Shown: positions 8,359 to 17,573 of the stretch, piece after piece
How the letters are laid out: each line of letters begins with the position of its first letter
Position numbering within the stretch: the stretch's first letter is position 1
Source of the DNA: an uncultured Actinomycetes bacterium
Lineage (GTDB): Bacteria; Actinomycetota; Actinomycetes; Nanopelagicales; Nanopelagicaceae
Length of the DNA stretch: 35,267 bases
Assembly (NCBI GenBank): GCA_903834145.1
Contig: CAILHY010000028.1
Location: 30,325 to 65,591, forward strand
Reading direction: 5' to 3'
Made by a program: the position numbers and the translations under genes
The notes under the pieces: generated by a model
The model's input: only the letters and a program-made list of their open reading frames with translations
Told to the model about the DNA's origin: nothing
The model's database searches: none

Positions 8359-9276
8359 ATGAGTGATTTTCGTTCGGGCTTCGTTGCCATTGTGGGGCGG
8401 CCGAACACAGGCAAGTCAACTTTGATTAACGCCCTCGTGGGAAGCAAGATCGCTATTACATCTGGGCATCCCAACACCACCCGCCACGCTATTCGTGGGA
8501 TCGTTCATAAAGATGACTATCAAGCAATCCTTGTCGATACTCCAGGAATTCATAAGCCTAAAACGCTACTTGGACATCGGCTCAATGCTGTGGTTGGAGA
8601 AAGTTTAGATTCGGTGGACGTCATCATGATGTGCATCCCAGCCGATGAAACTTCTGGTGCCGGAGATGATTTCATTATCGCGGAAATCGCAAAGCATCCT
8701 CGAAGCAAGAAAATCGCAGTCATCACCAAAACAGATCTTGTCAGTAGAACGCATTTGGCAGAGCGCCTGCTGGGCATTGTCGCAATGGCTAAAGATTTTT
8801 CATGGGATGAAATAATTCCCGTCTCTGCGGCTATCCACGATCAAATCGATCTTCTCTCCTCGCTCATTGGAGGCTTACTCAAGCCAGGACCTGAGTTCTA
8901 CCCCAAGGGAACGGTCAGTGATCAGCCTCAAGAGAAATGGATCTGCGAGCTCATTCGCGAAGCTGCTCTTCGAGATGCACGCGAAGAACTTCCGCATTCG
9001 ATCACCGTGACCATAGATGAGATGTCAGAGCGCGATGAAAAGGGAACGCGACCTTTCTACGATATTCATGCAACGATTCACATTGAGAGAGATTCGCAAA
9101 GAGGAATCCTTCTTGGCCATCAAGGCGAGCGATTAAAAGATATTGGTACCCGTGCACGAGCCGACATTGAAAGAATTTTGGATGCTCGAGTTTTCTTAGG
9201 TCTTCACATAAAGGTATCTAAAGAGTGGCAGCGAAACCCAAAGTTGCTTGAACGTCTAGGGTTTGGCGAAAGCTAA
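8359..9276 (+). CDS. era: GTPase Era
   Basis: A 305-residue ribosome-assembly GTPase. The G1 loop is GRPNTGKST (13-21), G3 is DTPG (60-63), and G4 is TKTD. The C-terminal KH domain (about 205-290) carries IHIERDSQRGILLGHQGERLKDIGTRAR and ends in the usual KVSKEWQRN segment. Era binds the 3' end of 16S rRNA during 30S maturation. Actinobacterial era normally sits by ybeY and recO, so its position directly after dprA is a local rearrangement. The TAA stop overlaps the stop of the convergent DMT transporter gene. Confidence 0.96.
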   Translation: MSDFRSGFVAIVGRPNTGKSTLINALVGSKIAITSGHPNTTRHAIRGIVHKDDYQAILVDTPGIHKPKTLLGHRLNAVVGESLDSVDVIMMCIPADETSGAGDDFIIAEIAKHPRSKKIAVITKTDLVSRTHLAERLLGIVAMAKDFSWDEIIPVSAAIHDQIDLLSSLIGGLLKPGPEFYPKGTVSDQPQEKWICELIREAALRDAREELPHSITVTIDEMSERDEKGTRPFYDIHATIHIERDSQRGILLGHQGERLKDIGTRARADIERILDARVFLGLHIKVSKEWQRNPKLLERLGFGES

Positions 9277-10139
9277 ACTTCGCTCGATTTTCTGCTGGCA
9301 AAATAGGATCCAACGAGCACCATAGGTAATCCGATCCCGATTCCAAGAGTCAAGGGCTCGGACAAGAAGAGCACTCCGAGAATGACTGCGAAGGCTGTGT
9401 TGAGATAAGTGACCAGCGAGGCCCGCGCCGCGCCGATTTCGTTCAAGACAATAAAGAAAACAATAAAGGCAAGTGCGGTACATACGACACCTAAAACAAG
9501 CAGGGCGAAAATTGCGCTAAATGCAACGTGATGTTTTGGCCATTGGAGGGCAGCAAACGGGGAGTAGATGACAGCGGTAATCGACATGGCTAGTGCATTA
9601 ATTGCGATCCCTGAAACTCCGGGTAGGGCGCGAGTAACCATAATCACCGCGAAGGCATATCCGATTGCAGAAACCAGTACGAAAGCAATTGCCCATAGTG
9701 GGCTTGTCCCTGAGAAGCTTTCGATGCCAACGAGAGCGATAATCCCGATAAATCCGATGAGTATTCCTGCAAGGCGCTTGGGATGCCAGACTGTTTTGTC
9801 TCCATACATTGCGGTGAAAACTGATGACCAAATAGGTGTTGTTGCCACTAAGAGGCCAGTAAGTCCTGAGGGAATTCTGGTTTCAGCTTTCGTAATGAAA
9901 AACCATGGACCGATCATCTCGCACAGCGCATAGAGGAAAACATATTTAAAGCCTTTGAGCGCCGCTCTAAATGATTTCTGATGCAAGGAGATGGGAATCA
10001 GGATTGCCGCCCCAATGATCACGCGAGCAAAAACAATGAATGCGGGACTGAAATCTCGAACTGCTATGCGAATGAAGAGGTATGGAATTCCCCACATGAG
10101 ACCAGCGCTAAGAAAGAGGAGCCAATTGCGGCGTGACAT
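9273..10139 (-). CDS. DMT superfamily transporter (EamA family)
   Basis: A 288-residue protein with ten predicted membrane segments in two EamA repeats (about 5-135 and 148-282), with PSGLTGLLVATTPIWSSVF and ALVTYLNTAFAVILGVLFL-type repeat ends. EamA proteins export or take up amino acids, purines or drugs; the substrate cannot be told. It lies 21 nt downstream of glgM/glgA on the same strand and may be co-transcribed with it. Its TAG stop overlaps the era TAA. Confidence 0.85.
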   Translation of the reverse strand: MSRRNWLLFLSAGLMWGIPYLFIRIAVRDFSPAFIVFARVIIGAAILIPISLHQKSFRAALKGFKYVFLYALCEMIGPWFFITKAETRIPSGLTGLLVATTPIWSSVFTAMYGDKTVWHPKRLAGILIGFIGIIALVGIESFSGTSPLWAIAFVLVSAIGYAFAVIMVTRALPGVSGIAINALAMSITAVIYSPFAALQWPKHHVAFSAIFALLVLGVVCTALAFIVFFIVLNEIGAARASLVTYLNTAFAVILGVLFLSEPLTLGIGIGLPMVLVGSYFASRKSSEV

Positions 10140-10160
10140 GAAGTGTGATTCCCTTATTCG

Positions 10161-11321
10161 TTACTGCAGGACTTTGGCATAAAGCTCGATGGTTGCAGTT
10201 GCAACGCTTTCCCATCCAAATTCATTTTCGGCGCGTGCTCTTCCGGCTTTGCCGTAACTAGCGAGCAACCCGGGATTTTCCATCAGTCTAATAATTGCCT
10301 GCGTCCATCGCTCTTCTAATGCAACAGCATCAGAGGAGTACGGGATTAGTTCACCAGTAATTCCATCGGCTACGACTTCTGGAATTCCTCCAATTGCTGA
10401 TGCAAGCACGGCGGTTTGACATCCCATCGCTTCAAGGTTGACGATACCCAAGGGCTCATAGATGGATGGGCAGAGGAAGAGATCAGCAGCCGTTAAGACT
10501 GCAGTGAGTTCATCGTGGGGCATCATTTTTTCTACCCACCAAATATTCTTGCGTGTTCGTTGAAGTTCGTGAATCAAAGTCGCAATCTCTTCACCGATTG
10601 CGGGTTCATCAGGGCTTCCCGCAGCGATCACTAGACCGTATTCGCTCGGTACGTTCTGCCATGCGCGCAATAAATGAGCCAATCCTTTTTGGCGAGTAAT
10701 GCGCCCAACGAATAGGGCGAATCGACCCGTGATTCCGTATTTTTCTAGCGCATCGGTGTTCTGATTTGGGGTGAACTTAGATGTATCGACCCCATTTCTT
10801 ATCGTCACCACTTTGCTTGGGTCCACATCAGGATAAGCGGCTAAAACATCCCTGCGCATGCCATCGCTCACAGCAATGACCGCAGCTGCGCTATGGATTG
10901 CAGTCTGCTCGATCCACGATGAAAGTCGATATCCGCCACCGAGTTGTTCGGCTTTCCAAGGACGTAGCGGTTCGAGGGAATGCGCACTCATGACATGGGG
11001 GATTGCATGGAGTTGAGAGGCAAGATGTCCTGCCATATTGGCGTACCAGGTATGAGTATGTACCACGTCAACGCCCGAGAGGGCTTGGGCTATTTCCAAA
11101 TCTGTGCCGATTGCTTGAATGGCTGGGTTCGCCATTGTGAATTCCGAGCGAACGGGGAAACTTTTTGCATCTGCGCGGGGTTCGCCGAAACAGAAAACGT
11201 CGACATTGATATTTTCTTTTTTCGAAAGGGCTTGTGCCAACTGGACTACGTGGACGCCGGCACCGCCATACACATGCGGAGGCCATTCCTTGGTGACGAG
11301 TCCAACGTTAATGAGTGGCAA
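10161..11321 (-). CDS. glgM: GT4 glucosyltransferase, GlgM (alpha-maltose-1-phosphate synthase) / actinobacterial glycogen synthase
   Basis: A 386-residue retaining GT-B glycosyltransferase. It has the N-terminal TKEWPPHVYGGAGVHV acceptor loop, the nucleotide-sugar site FVGRITRQKGLAHLL and the E-x7-E motif in SIYEPLGIVNLEAMG. Length and divergent pairing with glgC match Mycobacterium Rv1212c, first called glgA and later shown to be GlgM, which makes maltose-1-phosphate from ADP-glucose and glucose-1-phosphate. A plain ADP-glucose glycogen synthase role is the alternative; a glgE elsewhere in the genome would favour GlgM. The start is TTG, with GGGGAG 5 nt upstream. Confidence 0.85.
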   Translation of the reverse strand: MPLINVGLVTKEWPPHVYGGAGVHVVQLAQALSKKENINVDVFCFGEPRADAKSFPVRSEFTMANPAIQAIGTDLEIAQALSGVDVVHTHTWYANMAGHLASQLHAIPHVMSAHSLEPLRPWKAEQLGGGYRLSSWIEQTAIHSAAAVIAVSDGMRRDVLAAYPDVDPSKVVTIRNGVDTSKFTPNQNTDALEKYGITGRFALFVGRITRQKGLAHLLRAWQNVPSEYGLVIAAGSPDEPAIGEEIATLIHELQRTRKNIWWVEKMMPHDELTAVLTAADLFLCPSIYEPLGIVNLEAMGCQTAVLASAIGGIPEVVADGITGELIPYSSDAVALEERWTQAIIRLMENPGLLASYGKAGRARAENEFGWESVATATIELYAKVLQ

Positions 11322-11379
11322 GGACTCTCCCCATCTCTTTCTTTTGTAATAAAACCTAGTTTCACGCCTGGGAGAAGGC

Positions 11380-11391
11380 TATCGTTAACCC
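11380..11391 (+). promoter_or_regulatory. leaderless promoter of glgC
   Basis: TATCGT (11380-11385) is followed by exactly six bases (TAACCC) and then ATG at 11392. There is no Shine-Dalgarno in front of glgC. The combined element resembles the crtE promoter (TACCGT-TAACTC-GTG). It lies in the 70-nt gap between the divergent glgM and glgC genes. Confidence 0.6.
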
Positions 11392-12615
11392 ATGGCTCGC
11401 CGTGAACTCCCACTAGGTATCGTTTTAGCAGGAGGCGAAGGCAAACGTTTAATGCCACTTACGGCAGATCGTGCCAAGCCTGCAGTTCCCTTTGGTGGAT
11501 CGTATCGCTTGGTGGATTTTGTACTATCGAATCTCGTTAATGCGCAGATGCTCAAAATTGCGGTTTTGACTCAATACAAATCACATTCTCTCGATCGCCA
11601 CATCACCACAACTTGGCGCATGTCCACCCTGCTGGGGAACTACGTAACACCAGTGCCGGCACAGCAGCGGTTAGGACCTCGTTGGTATACAGGTAGCGCC
11701 GATGCGATTTTGCAGAACTTTAATTTAATTCATGACGAGGATCCTCGACACATATTAGTTTTTGGTGCTGATCACGTGTACCGAATGGATCCCAGCCAAA
11801 TGTTTGATCATCATTTGCAAACAGGCGCAGGGGTGACCGTTGCAGCAATCCGAGTACCACGCGCCGAGGCGAGCGAATTCGGCGTGATCGAATTAGCCGA
11901 TGATGGCGTGACTATCAAAGCCTTTCATGAGAAACCTGCGAACCCACCTGCCATGCCAGGTCATCCAGATTTGTGCTTAGTCTCCATGGGAAATTACATT
12001 TTCAAACGTGATGTTATGGAAGAAGCACTTATTCTAGATTCGGAAGATCTAGAAAGTCGTCACGACCTTGGTGGAAATATTATTCCGATGTTGACGGCCA
12101 ACGGTTCAGCCAAAGTTTATGATTTCGCAGACAACGTCGTTCCTGGTGAAACCTCTAGGGATAAAGGTTATTGGCGCGATGTTGGTTCTATCGATGCCTA
12201 CTTTGATGCTCACATGGATCTGGTATCTATTCACCCGATCTTCAATCTTTATAACCGCGAATGGCCCTTGCTCACAAATCCTCCTTCATTGCCTCCAGCG
12301 AAATTCAGTGAAGGCGGAATAGCGCATGATTCCATTGTTGGGGCTGGTTCCATTATTTCTGGCGGACACCTCAATCGAACTGTTGCCTCCTACGATGTTC
12401 ATGTGGGGACAGGAGCTTCGGTTGAAGGATCTGTTCTTATGCCCTCGGTTCGAATTGGTGAGCGTGCAGTGATTCATCGAGCTATTCTCGATAAGAACGT
12501 GATTGTCGAATCAGGTGCCCAAATTGGTGTGGATATTGAACGCGATCGTGAGCGTTTTACGATTTCTCCCAGCGGCATTGTTGTCGTAGGAAAAGGCGTG
12601 CGCGTAACGCCATAA
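11392..12615 (+). CDS. glgC: glucose-1-phosphate adenylyltransferase
   Basis: A 407-residue ADP-glucose pyrophosphorylase, which makes ADP-glucose from ATP and glucose-1-phosphate for glycogen and capsular glucan. The nucleotide-binding [22 protein letters not shown] motif is at the N-terminus (14-35). Sugar-phosphate-binding segments EFGVIE and FHEKP follow, then the C-terminal left-handed beta-helix (about 300-405) used for allosteric control. Divergent pairing with glgM/glgA supports the pathway role. Most likely translated from a leaderless mRNA. Confidence 0.96.
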   Translation: MARRELPLGIVLAGGEGKRLMPLTADRAKPAVPFGGSYRLVDFVLSNLVNAQMLKIAVLTQYKSHSLDRHITTTWRMSTLLGNYVTPVPAQQRLGPRWYTGSADAILQNFNLIHDEDPRHILVFGADHVYRMDPSQMFDHHLQTGAGVTVAAIRVPRAEASEFGVIELADDGVTIKAFHEKPANPPAMPGHPDLCLVSMGNYIFKRDVMEEALILDSEDLESRHDLGGNIIPMLTANGSAKVYDFADNVVPGETSRDKGYWRDVGSIDAYFDAHMDLVSIHPIFNLYNREWPLLTNPPSLPPAKFSEGGIAHDSIVGAGSIISGGHLNRTVASYDVHVGTGASVEGSVLMPSVRIGERAVIHRAILDKNVIVESGAQIGVDIERDRERFTISPSGIVVVGKGVRVTP

Positions 12616-12681
12616 GCGCATATTTTGGCGAATTGCAGAGCCCTTCGGTAGGCTTGCCAACAGTCAAAGTTGACCACAAAA

Positions 12682-12699
12682 CGGGGCGATATTTGCCCG
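12682..12699 (+). terminator. GC-rich hairpin between glgC and pfkA, possible terminator
   Basis: GGGC (12684-12687) pairs with GCCC (12695-12698) across a 7-nt loop; an alternative register pairs CGGG with CCCG. The short T-rich run ATTTCTT follows. The stem is only four to five pairs, so termination is plausible but weak. It sits 33 nt before the pfkA start, so it could equally belong to the pfkA leader. Confidence 0.3.
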
Positions 12700-12731
12700 A
12701 TTTCTTATGAGAAGCGTTGGAGCTAATCGCG

Positions 12732-13757
12732 ATGCGTATAGGTGTCCTTACTGGTGGCGGAGACTGCCCAGGTTTAAATGCTGTAATTCGTGCTGTTGTC
12801 CGAAAGGGCGTTAAAGAGTACGGCCATGAATTCGTGGGATTCAGAGATGGATGGCGGGGACCGCTTGAAGGTCTGACAATGCAACTAGATATCGCTGCTA
12901 CTCGCGGAATCTTGCCACGTGGCGGAACAATTCTTGGATCCTCCCGAACAAATCCTTTCAAGATTGAAAATGGCGTTGAACGCATCAAGGAAAATCTTGC
13001 GAACGCAGGAATTGATGCTCTGATTGCTATCGGTGGAGAAGACACACTTGGCGTGGCAACCAAGCTAGATGCCCTTGGTGTCAAAGTTATTGGCGTTCCC
13101 AAGACCATTGATAACGATCTCAACAACACTGATTACACATTTGGTTTTGATACTGCAGTAAACATCGCAGTAGAAGCAATTGATCGTTTACACACCACGG
13201 CAGAATCACATCACCGTGCACTGATCGTTGAGGTCATGGGACGTCATGCTGGTTGGATCGCATTGCACTCTGGTTTAGCTGGCGGAGCCGCTTGTATCTT
13301 GATTCCAGAACAGACTTTCTCTATCGAAAAGGTTTGCGAATGGGTTGAATCACGTTTCAAGACAAATTACGCGCCGATCATTGTCATCGCTGAGGGAGCC
13401 ATCCCACAAGAAGGCGATATGGTCGTTAAGGATGCAACTCTGGATTCATTCGGACACGTCAAACTTTCTGGAATCGGCGAATGGCTTGCTCAAGAAATTG
13501 AAGCACGCACAGGCAAGGAAGCACGTACCTCCGTTCTGGGCCACATTCAACGTGGCGGATCGCCAAGCGCCTTCGATCGCGTCCTTGCTACTCGATTTGG
13601 TCTACACGCTATAACTGCTGCTCATGAAGGTGATTGGGGCAAGATGGTTGCCTTGCACGGCACAGATATTGTCCGTGTTCCCTTGATTTCTGCGACAGAG
13701 AAATTGAAGACCGTTGATCCTGCACTCTATAAGGAAGCTGAAATCTTCTTCGGGTAA
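12732..13757 (+). CDS. pfkA: 6-phosphofructokinase, predicted diphosphate-dependent type
   Basis: A 341-residue group III phosphofructokinase-family protein, with GGGDCPGLN (8-16), GGEDTLG (101-107), PKTIDND (123-129), MGRHAGWIA and GHIQRGGSPSAFDR. At the two positions that set the phosphoryl donor, E. coli numbering 104 and 124, it has Asp104 and Lys124. Those mark PPi-dependent enzymes; ATP enzymes have Gly at both. A reversible PPi-PFK would serve both glycolysis and gluconeogenesis. I chose ATG 12732, with GGAG 9 nt upstream (12719-12722); the in-frame TTG at 12717 would place the ribosome site inside the gene. Confidence 0.93.
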   Translation: MRIGVLTGGGDCPGLNAVIRAVVRKGVKEYGHEFVGFRDGWRGPLEGLTMQLDIAATRGILPRGGTILGSSRTNPFKIENGVERIKENLANAGIDALIAIGGEDTLGVATKLDALGVKVIGVPKTIDNDLNNTDYTFGFDTAVNIAVEAIDRLHTTAESHHRALIVEVMGRHAGWIALHSGLAGGAACILIPEQTFSIEKVCEWVESRFKTNYAPIIVIAEGAIPQEGDMVVKDATLDSFGHVKLSGIGEWLAQEIEARTGKEARTSVLGHIQRGGSPSAFDRVLATRFGLHAITAAHEGDWGKMVALHGTDIVRVPLISATEKLKTVDPALYKEAEIFFG

Positions 13758-13809
13758 CCAAAGAACCTAATAAGAAGAAATCACTCTCCGCCAACGACCA
13801 AAAAGTCTC

Positions 13810-13815
13810 TACGCT
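13810..13815 (+). promoter_or_regulatory. possible -10 element of the DAHP synthase gene
   Basis: TACGCT matches TANNNT but lies 8 nt, not 6, before ATG 13824. A start site on or just before the ATG is possible. No Shine-Dalgarno is visible in the 66-nt gap after pfkA, which supports a leaderless or near-leaderless transcript. Confidence 0.35.
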
Positions 13816-13823
13816 AGGACACT

Positions 13824-15185
13824 ATGACTACCTCGCCCGCTTCAAGCATCTTGCAGAATCTCTTCACCCCTGGCCTTGTCGCCGCGCAGCAACCGTCATG
13901 GCCTGGTGGCCCCGAAGGAGAGGCAGTCAGCGCTGCGGTCGCCGAACTCAAATCTCTTCCGCCGTTAGTCTTTGCTGGAGAGTGCGACAATCTCAAAGCG
14001 CGCATTGCCGAAGCAGCCGCCGGTAAGGCATTCTGGTTACAAGGCGGAGATTGCGCAGAAACTTTTGCAGCGGCAAGTGCGGATTCCATTCGTAATCGCA
14101 TTAAGACAATTTTGCAGATGGCAGCGGTATTGCAGTATTACTCCAGCCTTCCCGTTGTAAAAGTGGGACGCATGGCGGGCCAATTTGCCAAGCCACGTTC
14201 CAATGACAATGAAACACGTGGGGATGTAACACTGCCTGCCTATCGTGGAGACGCGGTAAATGGTTTGGAATTCACCGAGCAATCTCGTACTCCAGATCCG
14301 CAACGTTTAGTGAAGGTCTACAACACCTCAGCCGCGACTCTCAATCTTGTTCGTGCCTTCACACAAGGGGGCTTTGCCGATCTTCGACAGGTGCACGAAT
14401 GGAATAAGGGGTTTATCCGCGATTCATCCGTTGGTGAGCGCTATGAAGAGATGGCCAATGAAATTGGTCGCGCCCTTGAATTTATGCGCTCAGCCGGTGT
14501 TGATCCCGCCGCATTTAAAACTGTTGACTTCTTCGCAAGCCACGAAGCGCTAATTCTCGAATACGAAAAGGCGCTCACTCGAATTGATTCGCGTACGCAA
14601 TTGCCCTACGACGTATCTGCCCACTTTGTCTGGATTGGTGAGCGCACTCGTCAGATGGATGGAGCGCACGTAGATTTCGCATCCAAGATTCGAAACCCGA
14701 TTGGGGTAAAACTTGGGCCAAAATCCACCGTTGAAGATGCACTGGCGCTGATCGATAAGTTGGACCCAGATCGCGAACCAGGACGTCTCACCTTTATCAC
14801 CCGAATGGGTGCGGGCAAGATCCGTGAAATTCTTCCAGCACTTGTGGATGGCGTAACAAAATCCGGGGCAGAGGTTCTCTGGGTTTGTGACCCTATGCAC
14901 GGCAATACCTATGAGGCACCTAGTGGTTACAAGACGCGCCGTTTTGAGGATGTGTTGGATGAGGTAAAGGGATTCTTCCAAGTACACAAGCAATTAGGTA
15001 CCCACCCAGGGGGAATACATATCGAACTAACGGGTGACGATGTCACCGAATGCGTGGGCGGAGGCGAGCAAATCTCACATGAGGATTTGGCAACTCGTTA
15101 CGAGAGCGCCTGCGATCCCCGGCTCAATCATTCGCAGTCCTTGGAGCTTGCCTTCCTCGTAGCGGAGATGCTTCGCGATCGCTAA
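13824..15185 (+). CDS. aroG: 3-deoxy-7-phosphoheptulonate synthase, class II
   Basis: A 453-residue class II (plant-like) DAHP synthase, the first step of the shikimate pathway, joining phosphoenolpyruvate and erythrose-4-phosphate. Visible signatures are FWLQGGDCAE, KVGRMAGQFAKPRS, HFVWIGERTR, NPIGVKLGP, VLWVCDPMHGNT and GGIHIELTGDDVTECVGG, which together hold the metal and substrate ligands. Length and type match M. tuberculosis aroG (Rv2178c), which lies near pknL as it does here. It ends next to ogt; the ogt -10 hexamer overlaps the aroG stop codon. Confidence 0.97.
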   Translation: MTTSPASSILQNLFTPGLVAAQQPSWPGGPEGEAVSAAVAELKSLPPLVFAGECDNLKARIAEAAAGKAFWLQGGDCAETFAAASADSIRNRIKTILQMAAVLQYYSSLPVVKVGRMAGQFAKPRSNDNETRGDVTLPAYRGDAVNGLEFTEQSRTPDPQRLVKVYNTSAATLNLVRAFTQGGFADLRQVHEWNKGFIRDSSVGERYEEMANEIGRALEFMRSAGVDPAAFKTVDFFASHEALILEYEKALTRIDSRTQLPYDVSAHFVWIGERTRQMDGAHVDFASKIRNPIGVKLGPKSTVEDALALIDKLDPDREPGRLTFITRMGAGKIREILPALVDGVTKSGAEVLWVCDPMHGNTYEAPSGYKTRRFEDVLDEVKGFFQVHKQLGTHPGGIHIELTGDDVTECVGGGEQISHEDLATRYESACDPRLNHSQSLELAFLVAEMLRDR

Positions 15186-15194
15186 CCTAGCGCC
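15183..15194 (+). promoter_or_regulatory. leaderless promoter of ogt, overlapping the aroG stop
   Basis: TAACCT (15183-15188) begins with the TAA stop codon of aroG and is followed by exactly six bases, then GTG at 15195. The stop codon of one gene thus doubles as the start of the -10 element of the next. No Shine-Dalgarno is seen. Confidence 0.5.
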
Positions 15195-15689
15195 GTGACA
15201 TTAATTTCCACTGCTACTAAAACCCCTGTAGGAACGCTCCATCTGATTTGTGATGAGCACGTTCTTCTTAGTGCAACTTTCGGTGGGATGAATGCTGCGA
15301 TCGCAAGTCTTGAACCTGAAGATGTATCGCGAAAAGTTCTTACAGTGAAAACTATTCCCGTCGTTTCTGATCTCATCACTAGTTATTTTGATGGCGATAT
15401 CGAAGCAATTAATGCCATCGTTGTAAGACAACCTGGCGCAAGTTTTTCACAAGCAGCGTGGAAGGCAATGCGTAAAGTGAAGCCAGGAAAGACGCTGTCT
15501 TATGCTGATCTTGCATCCCGCGCTGGTTCACCTGCTGCAGTTCGCGCGGCGGGAAGTGCATGCGCAAAGAATGCCATTGTGGTTGTCGTCCCTTGCCACC
15601 GGATCGTTAAAACAGGTGGAGCATTAGGTAATTACGCTTACGGATTAGATGCGAAAGAGTGGCTACTTCGCCATGAGGGCGCGCTCTAG
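15195..15689 (+). CDS. ogt: methylated-DNA--[protein]-cysteine S-methyltransferase
   Basis: A 164-residue suicide repair protein that moves methyl groups from O6-methylguanine to its own Cys134 in the VVPCHRIV motif (131-138). The winged-helix DNA-binding part is present (LSYADLASRAGSPAAVRAAG). The C-terminal residues [14 protein letters not shown] are typical. Starts at GTG with a leaderless-type promoter. The last 27 nt overlap the convergent ltaE gene. Confidence 0.94.
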   Translation: MTLISTATKTPVGTLHLICDEHVLLSATFGGMNAAIASLEPEDVSRKVLTVKTIPVVSDLITSYFDGDIEAINAIVVRQPGASFSQAAWKAMRKVKPGKTLSYADLASRAGSPAAVRAAGSACAKNAIVVVVPCHRIVKTGGALGNYAYGLDAKEWLLRHEGAL

Positions 15690-16712
15690 CGCACCTGCCA
15701 AGACTTCTGCTGCATATTCCATTGCCGCGTCATCAATATCTAAATGCGTTACAAGCCGAGCAAATTTAGGGCCGAGCGCGCTGATAAGAACGCCTTCAGT
15801 TTTTACCATTGCAGCAAATTCGGCGGCGGAAATCGGAAGCGCGGTTAAATCTAGTCCGACAATATTGGTATCCACGTGTGCAGGGTCCACCAAGGTAGGT
15901 GAAACGCTGTTGCATCTTTGGGCTAAGAATTGTGCACGCCTATGATCGTGATGCAAAAGCGAGAGATTCGTATCGAGTGCATAGTGACCCGCCGCAGCGA
16001 TGATTCCTACTTGTCGCATTCCTGAGCCGTAGCGTTTTCTCCATACTCGAGCTTTCGTAATATTAGTTTTGGTAGAGAGCATCAATGAACCAATTGGCGC
16101 ACCTAGCCCTTTAGACAGACAAACGCTGATCGTGTCGAAGTACTTGCCGTACTCTGCGAAGGCAACACCGCTTGCGATATGCGCATTCCAAATCCGAGCA
16201 CCATCCAAGTGGAGGGAGAGCCCCATTTCCTTTGCGCCTTTATATAGATCTTGAATTTCGTTGAGCGGTTGCACAGTTCCGCCACCAAAGTTATGAGTGT
16301 TTTCTACAGCGATCGCCGTTGTTGATACCAAATACGGCCCAGAATCTGGACGAGCAATTGCAAGTGCATCGGCTGCGTTAAGAAGCCCACGAGCGGCGGG
16401 CCATGTGCGCGTAGTAATTCCAGAAAAAACGGCAGCGGCGCCAAGTTCTGCTCGAACGATATGTGAATTAGTTTCGGAAATAAGTTCTTCACCCGGCGAG
16501 ACCAACATGCGAATGCCCAGTTGATTGGCAAGAGAGCCCGAGGGAGTGAAGACCGCAGATTCTTTTCCAAACATCGCAGCGACTCGTTCTTCGAGCGAGT
16601 TGACCGTTGGGTCTTCTCCATACACATCATCACCAACAGGAGCTAGTGCCATGACCTCTCGCATTGCCTGCGAAGGAACGGTGACGGTGTCAGAACGGAG
16701 ATCTACGCGCAT
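15663..16712 (-). CDS. ltaE: low-specificity L-threonine aldolase
   Basis: A 349-residue PLP enzyme of fold type I. It opens with the typical [15 protein letters not shown] and [19 protein letters not shown]. The PLP Lys is K201 in [14 protein letters not shown], and [10 protein letters not shown] holds the cofactor Asp. It cleaves threonine or allo-threonine to glycine and acetaldehyde. It is the last gene of the minus-strand run pknL-nfo-eamA-ltaE, 12 nt after the transporter gene. A weak -10-like GATACT lies 6 nt before the ATG, so separate leaderless initiation is possible. Confidence 0.94.
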   Translation of the reverse strand: MRVDLRSDTVTVPSQAMREVMALAPVGDDVYGEDPTVNSLEERVAAMFGKESAVFTPSGSLANQLGIRMLVSPGEELISETNSHIVRAELGAAAVFSGITTRTWPAARGLLNAADALAIARPDSGPYLVSTTAIAVENTHNFGGGTVQPLNEIQDLYKGAKEMGLSLHLDGARIWNAHIASGVAFAEYGKYFDTISVCLSKGLGAPIGSLMLSTKTNITKARVWRKRYGSGMRQVGIIAAAGHYALDTNLSLLHHDHRRAQFLAQRCNSVSPTLVDPAHVDTNIVGLDLTALPISAAEFAAMVKTEGVLISALGPKFARLVTHLDIDDAAMEYAAEVLAGALERALMAK

Positions 16713-16724
16713 GTCTTTAGTATC

Positions 16725-17573
16725 TCACGCCTCTTGAAGGACTATGAGGTACATAGCGGTGACAACGAGCCCACCACCCAGGCCTACTTGAAGGGTAAGG
16801 CGTTCTCCTCCAAAAATAACGGCAAAGATTGCGGCGAAAACAACTTCCATCGTCAAAATAACGGCGACCTTCGTAGAGGCTATGTGGGCCTGCGCCCAAG
16901 TTTGAATGATGAATGCGAAAGCCGTGGCGAAGAGCGCTGTGAAAAATACAACACCCCACACACCACGATCGGGAGGTGGATGGTAACCAGCGCGAAGAGA
17001 GGCGACCCCAGAGATTGCCGCACATGTTGTCAATTGAACAATGGTGAGAGCATAAGCATCTCGGCCGCTACTCCATCTTTCTAGAGAGATGATGTGCGCG
17101 GCAAAAGCGAGTGCGCTTCCTAAAACGAGAATCTCTCCAGTGCCGACAGACCAGCCGTGCAAGGAGAGAAATGCCAGCCCGACAGTGGCAATGACGATGT
17201 AGAGCCACGTCTTGCGAGTAATTTTTTGGTGGAAGAGTATTGCGGCGATTAAGGGTGTGAGCACGACGTAAAGTCCGGTAACGAATCCCGTTACAGCGGC
17301 ACTCGTGCGAGCAAGTCCGAGTGTTTGCAAAATATAACCCGAGGCGAGAAAGCATCCAGCAAAGAAACCTTTGGAAACTACATCGCGAGATAGATTTCGA
17401 AGAACTCGTGGTTTGAGAAGGACCATAGCAACGACCGCGACAGCAAAGCGAGTAAAGAGGAAACTATTCACATCTTGGCGTTCTATTGCCGCTTTCATGA
17501 GAAAGAAAGTTGCGCCCCAGAGCGCCGCCACAGCTAAGAGTGCACCGGGTGCCAGTCGAAGATGCTTGGTCAT
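16725..17573 (-). CDS. DMT superfamily transporter (EamA family)
   Basis: A 282-residue membrane protein with ten predicted helices and two EamA repeats, containing [26 protein letters not shown] near the N-terminus and [21 protein letters not shown] near the C-terminus. The substrate is unknown. It overlaps the nfo stop by 4 nt and precedes ltaE by 12 nt; an amino-acid or related metabolite would fit that neighbour, but this is a guess. It differs clearly from the DMT protein encoded at 9273-10139. Confidence 0.85.
   Translation of the reverse strand: MTKHLRLAPGALLAVAALWGATFFLMKAAIERQDVNSFLFTRFAVAVVAMVLLKPRVLRNLSRDVVSKGFFAGCFLASGYILQTLGLARTSAAVTGFVTGLYVVLTPLIAAILFHQKITRKTWLYIVIATVGLAFLSLHGWSVGTGEILVLGSALAFAAHIISLERWSSGRDAYALTIVQLTTCAAISGVASLRAGYHPPPDRGVWGVVFFTALFATAFAFIIQTWAQAHIASTKVAVILTMEVVFAAIFAVIFGGERLTLQVGLGGGLVVTAMYLIVLQEA

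Noticed and set aside
12717-12731. TTG start for pfkA
   Set aside because: It would place the Shine-Dalgarno GGAG inside the gene and add five residues before the standard MRIGVLTGGG start.
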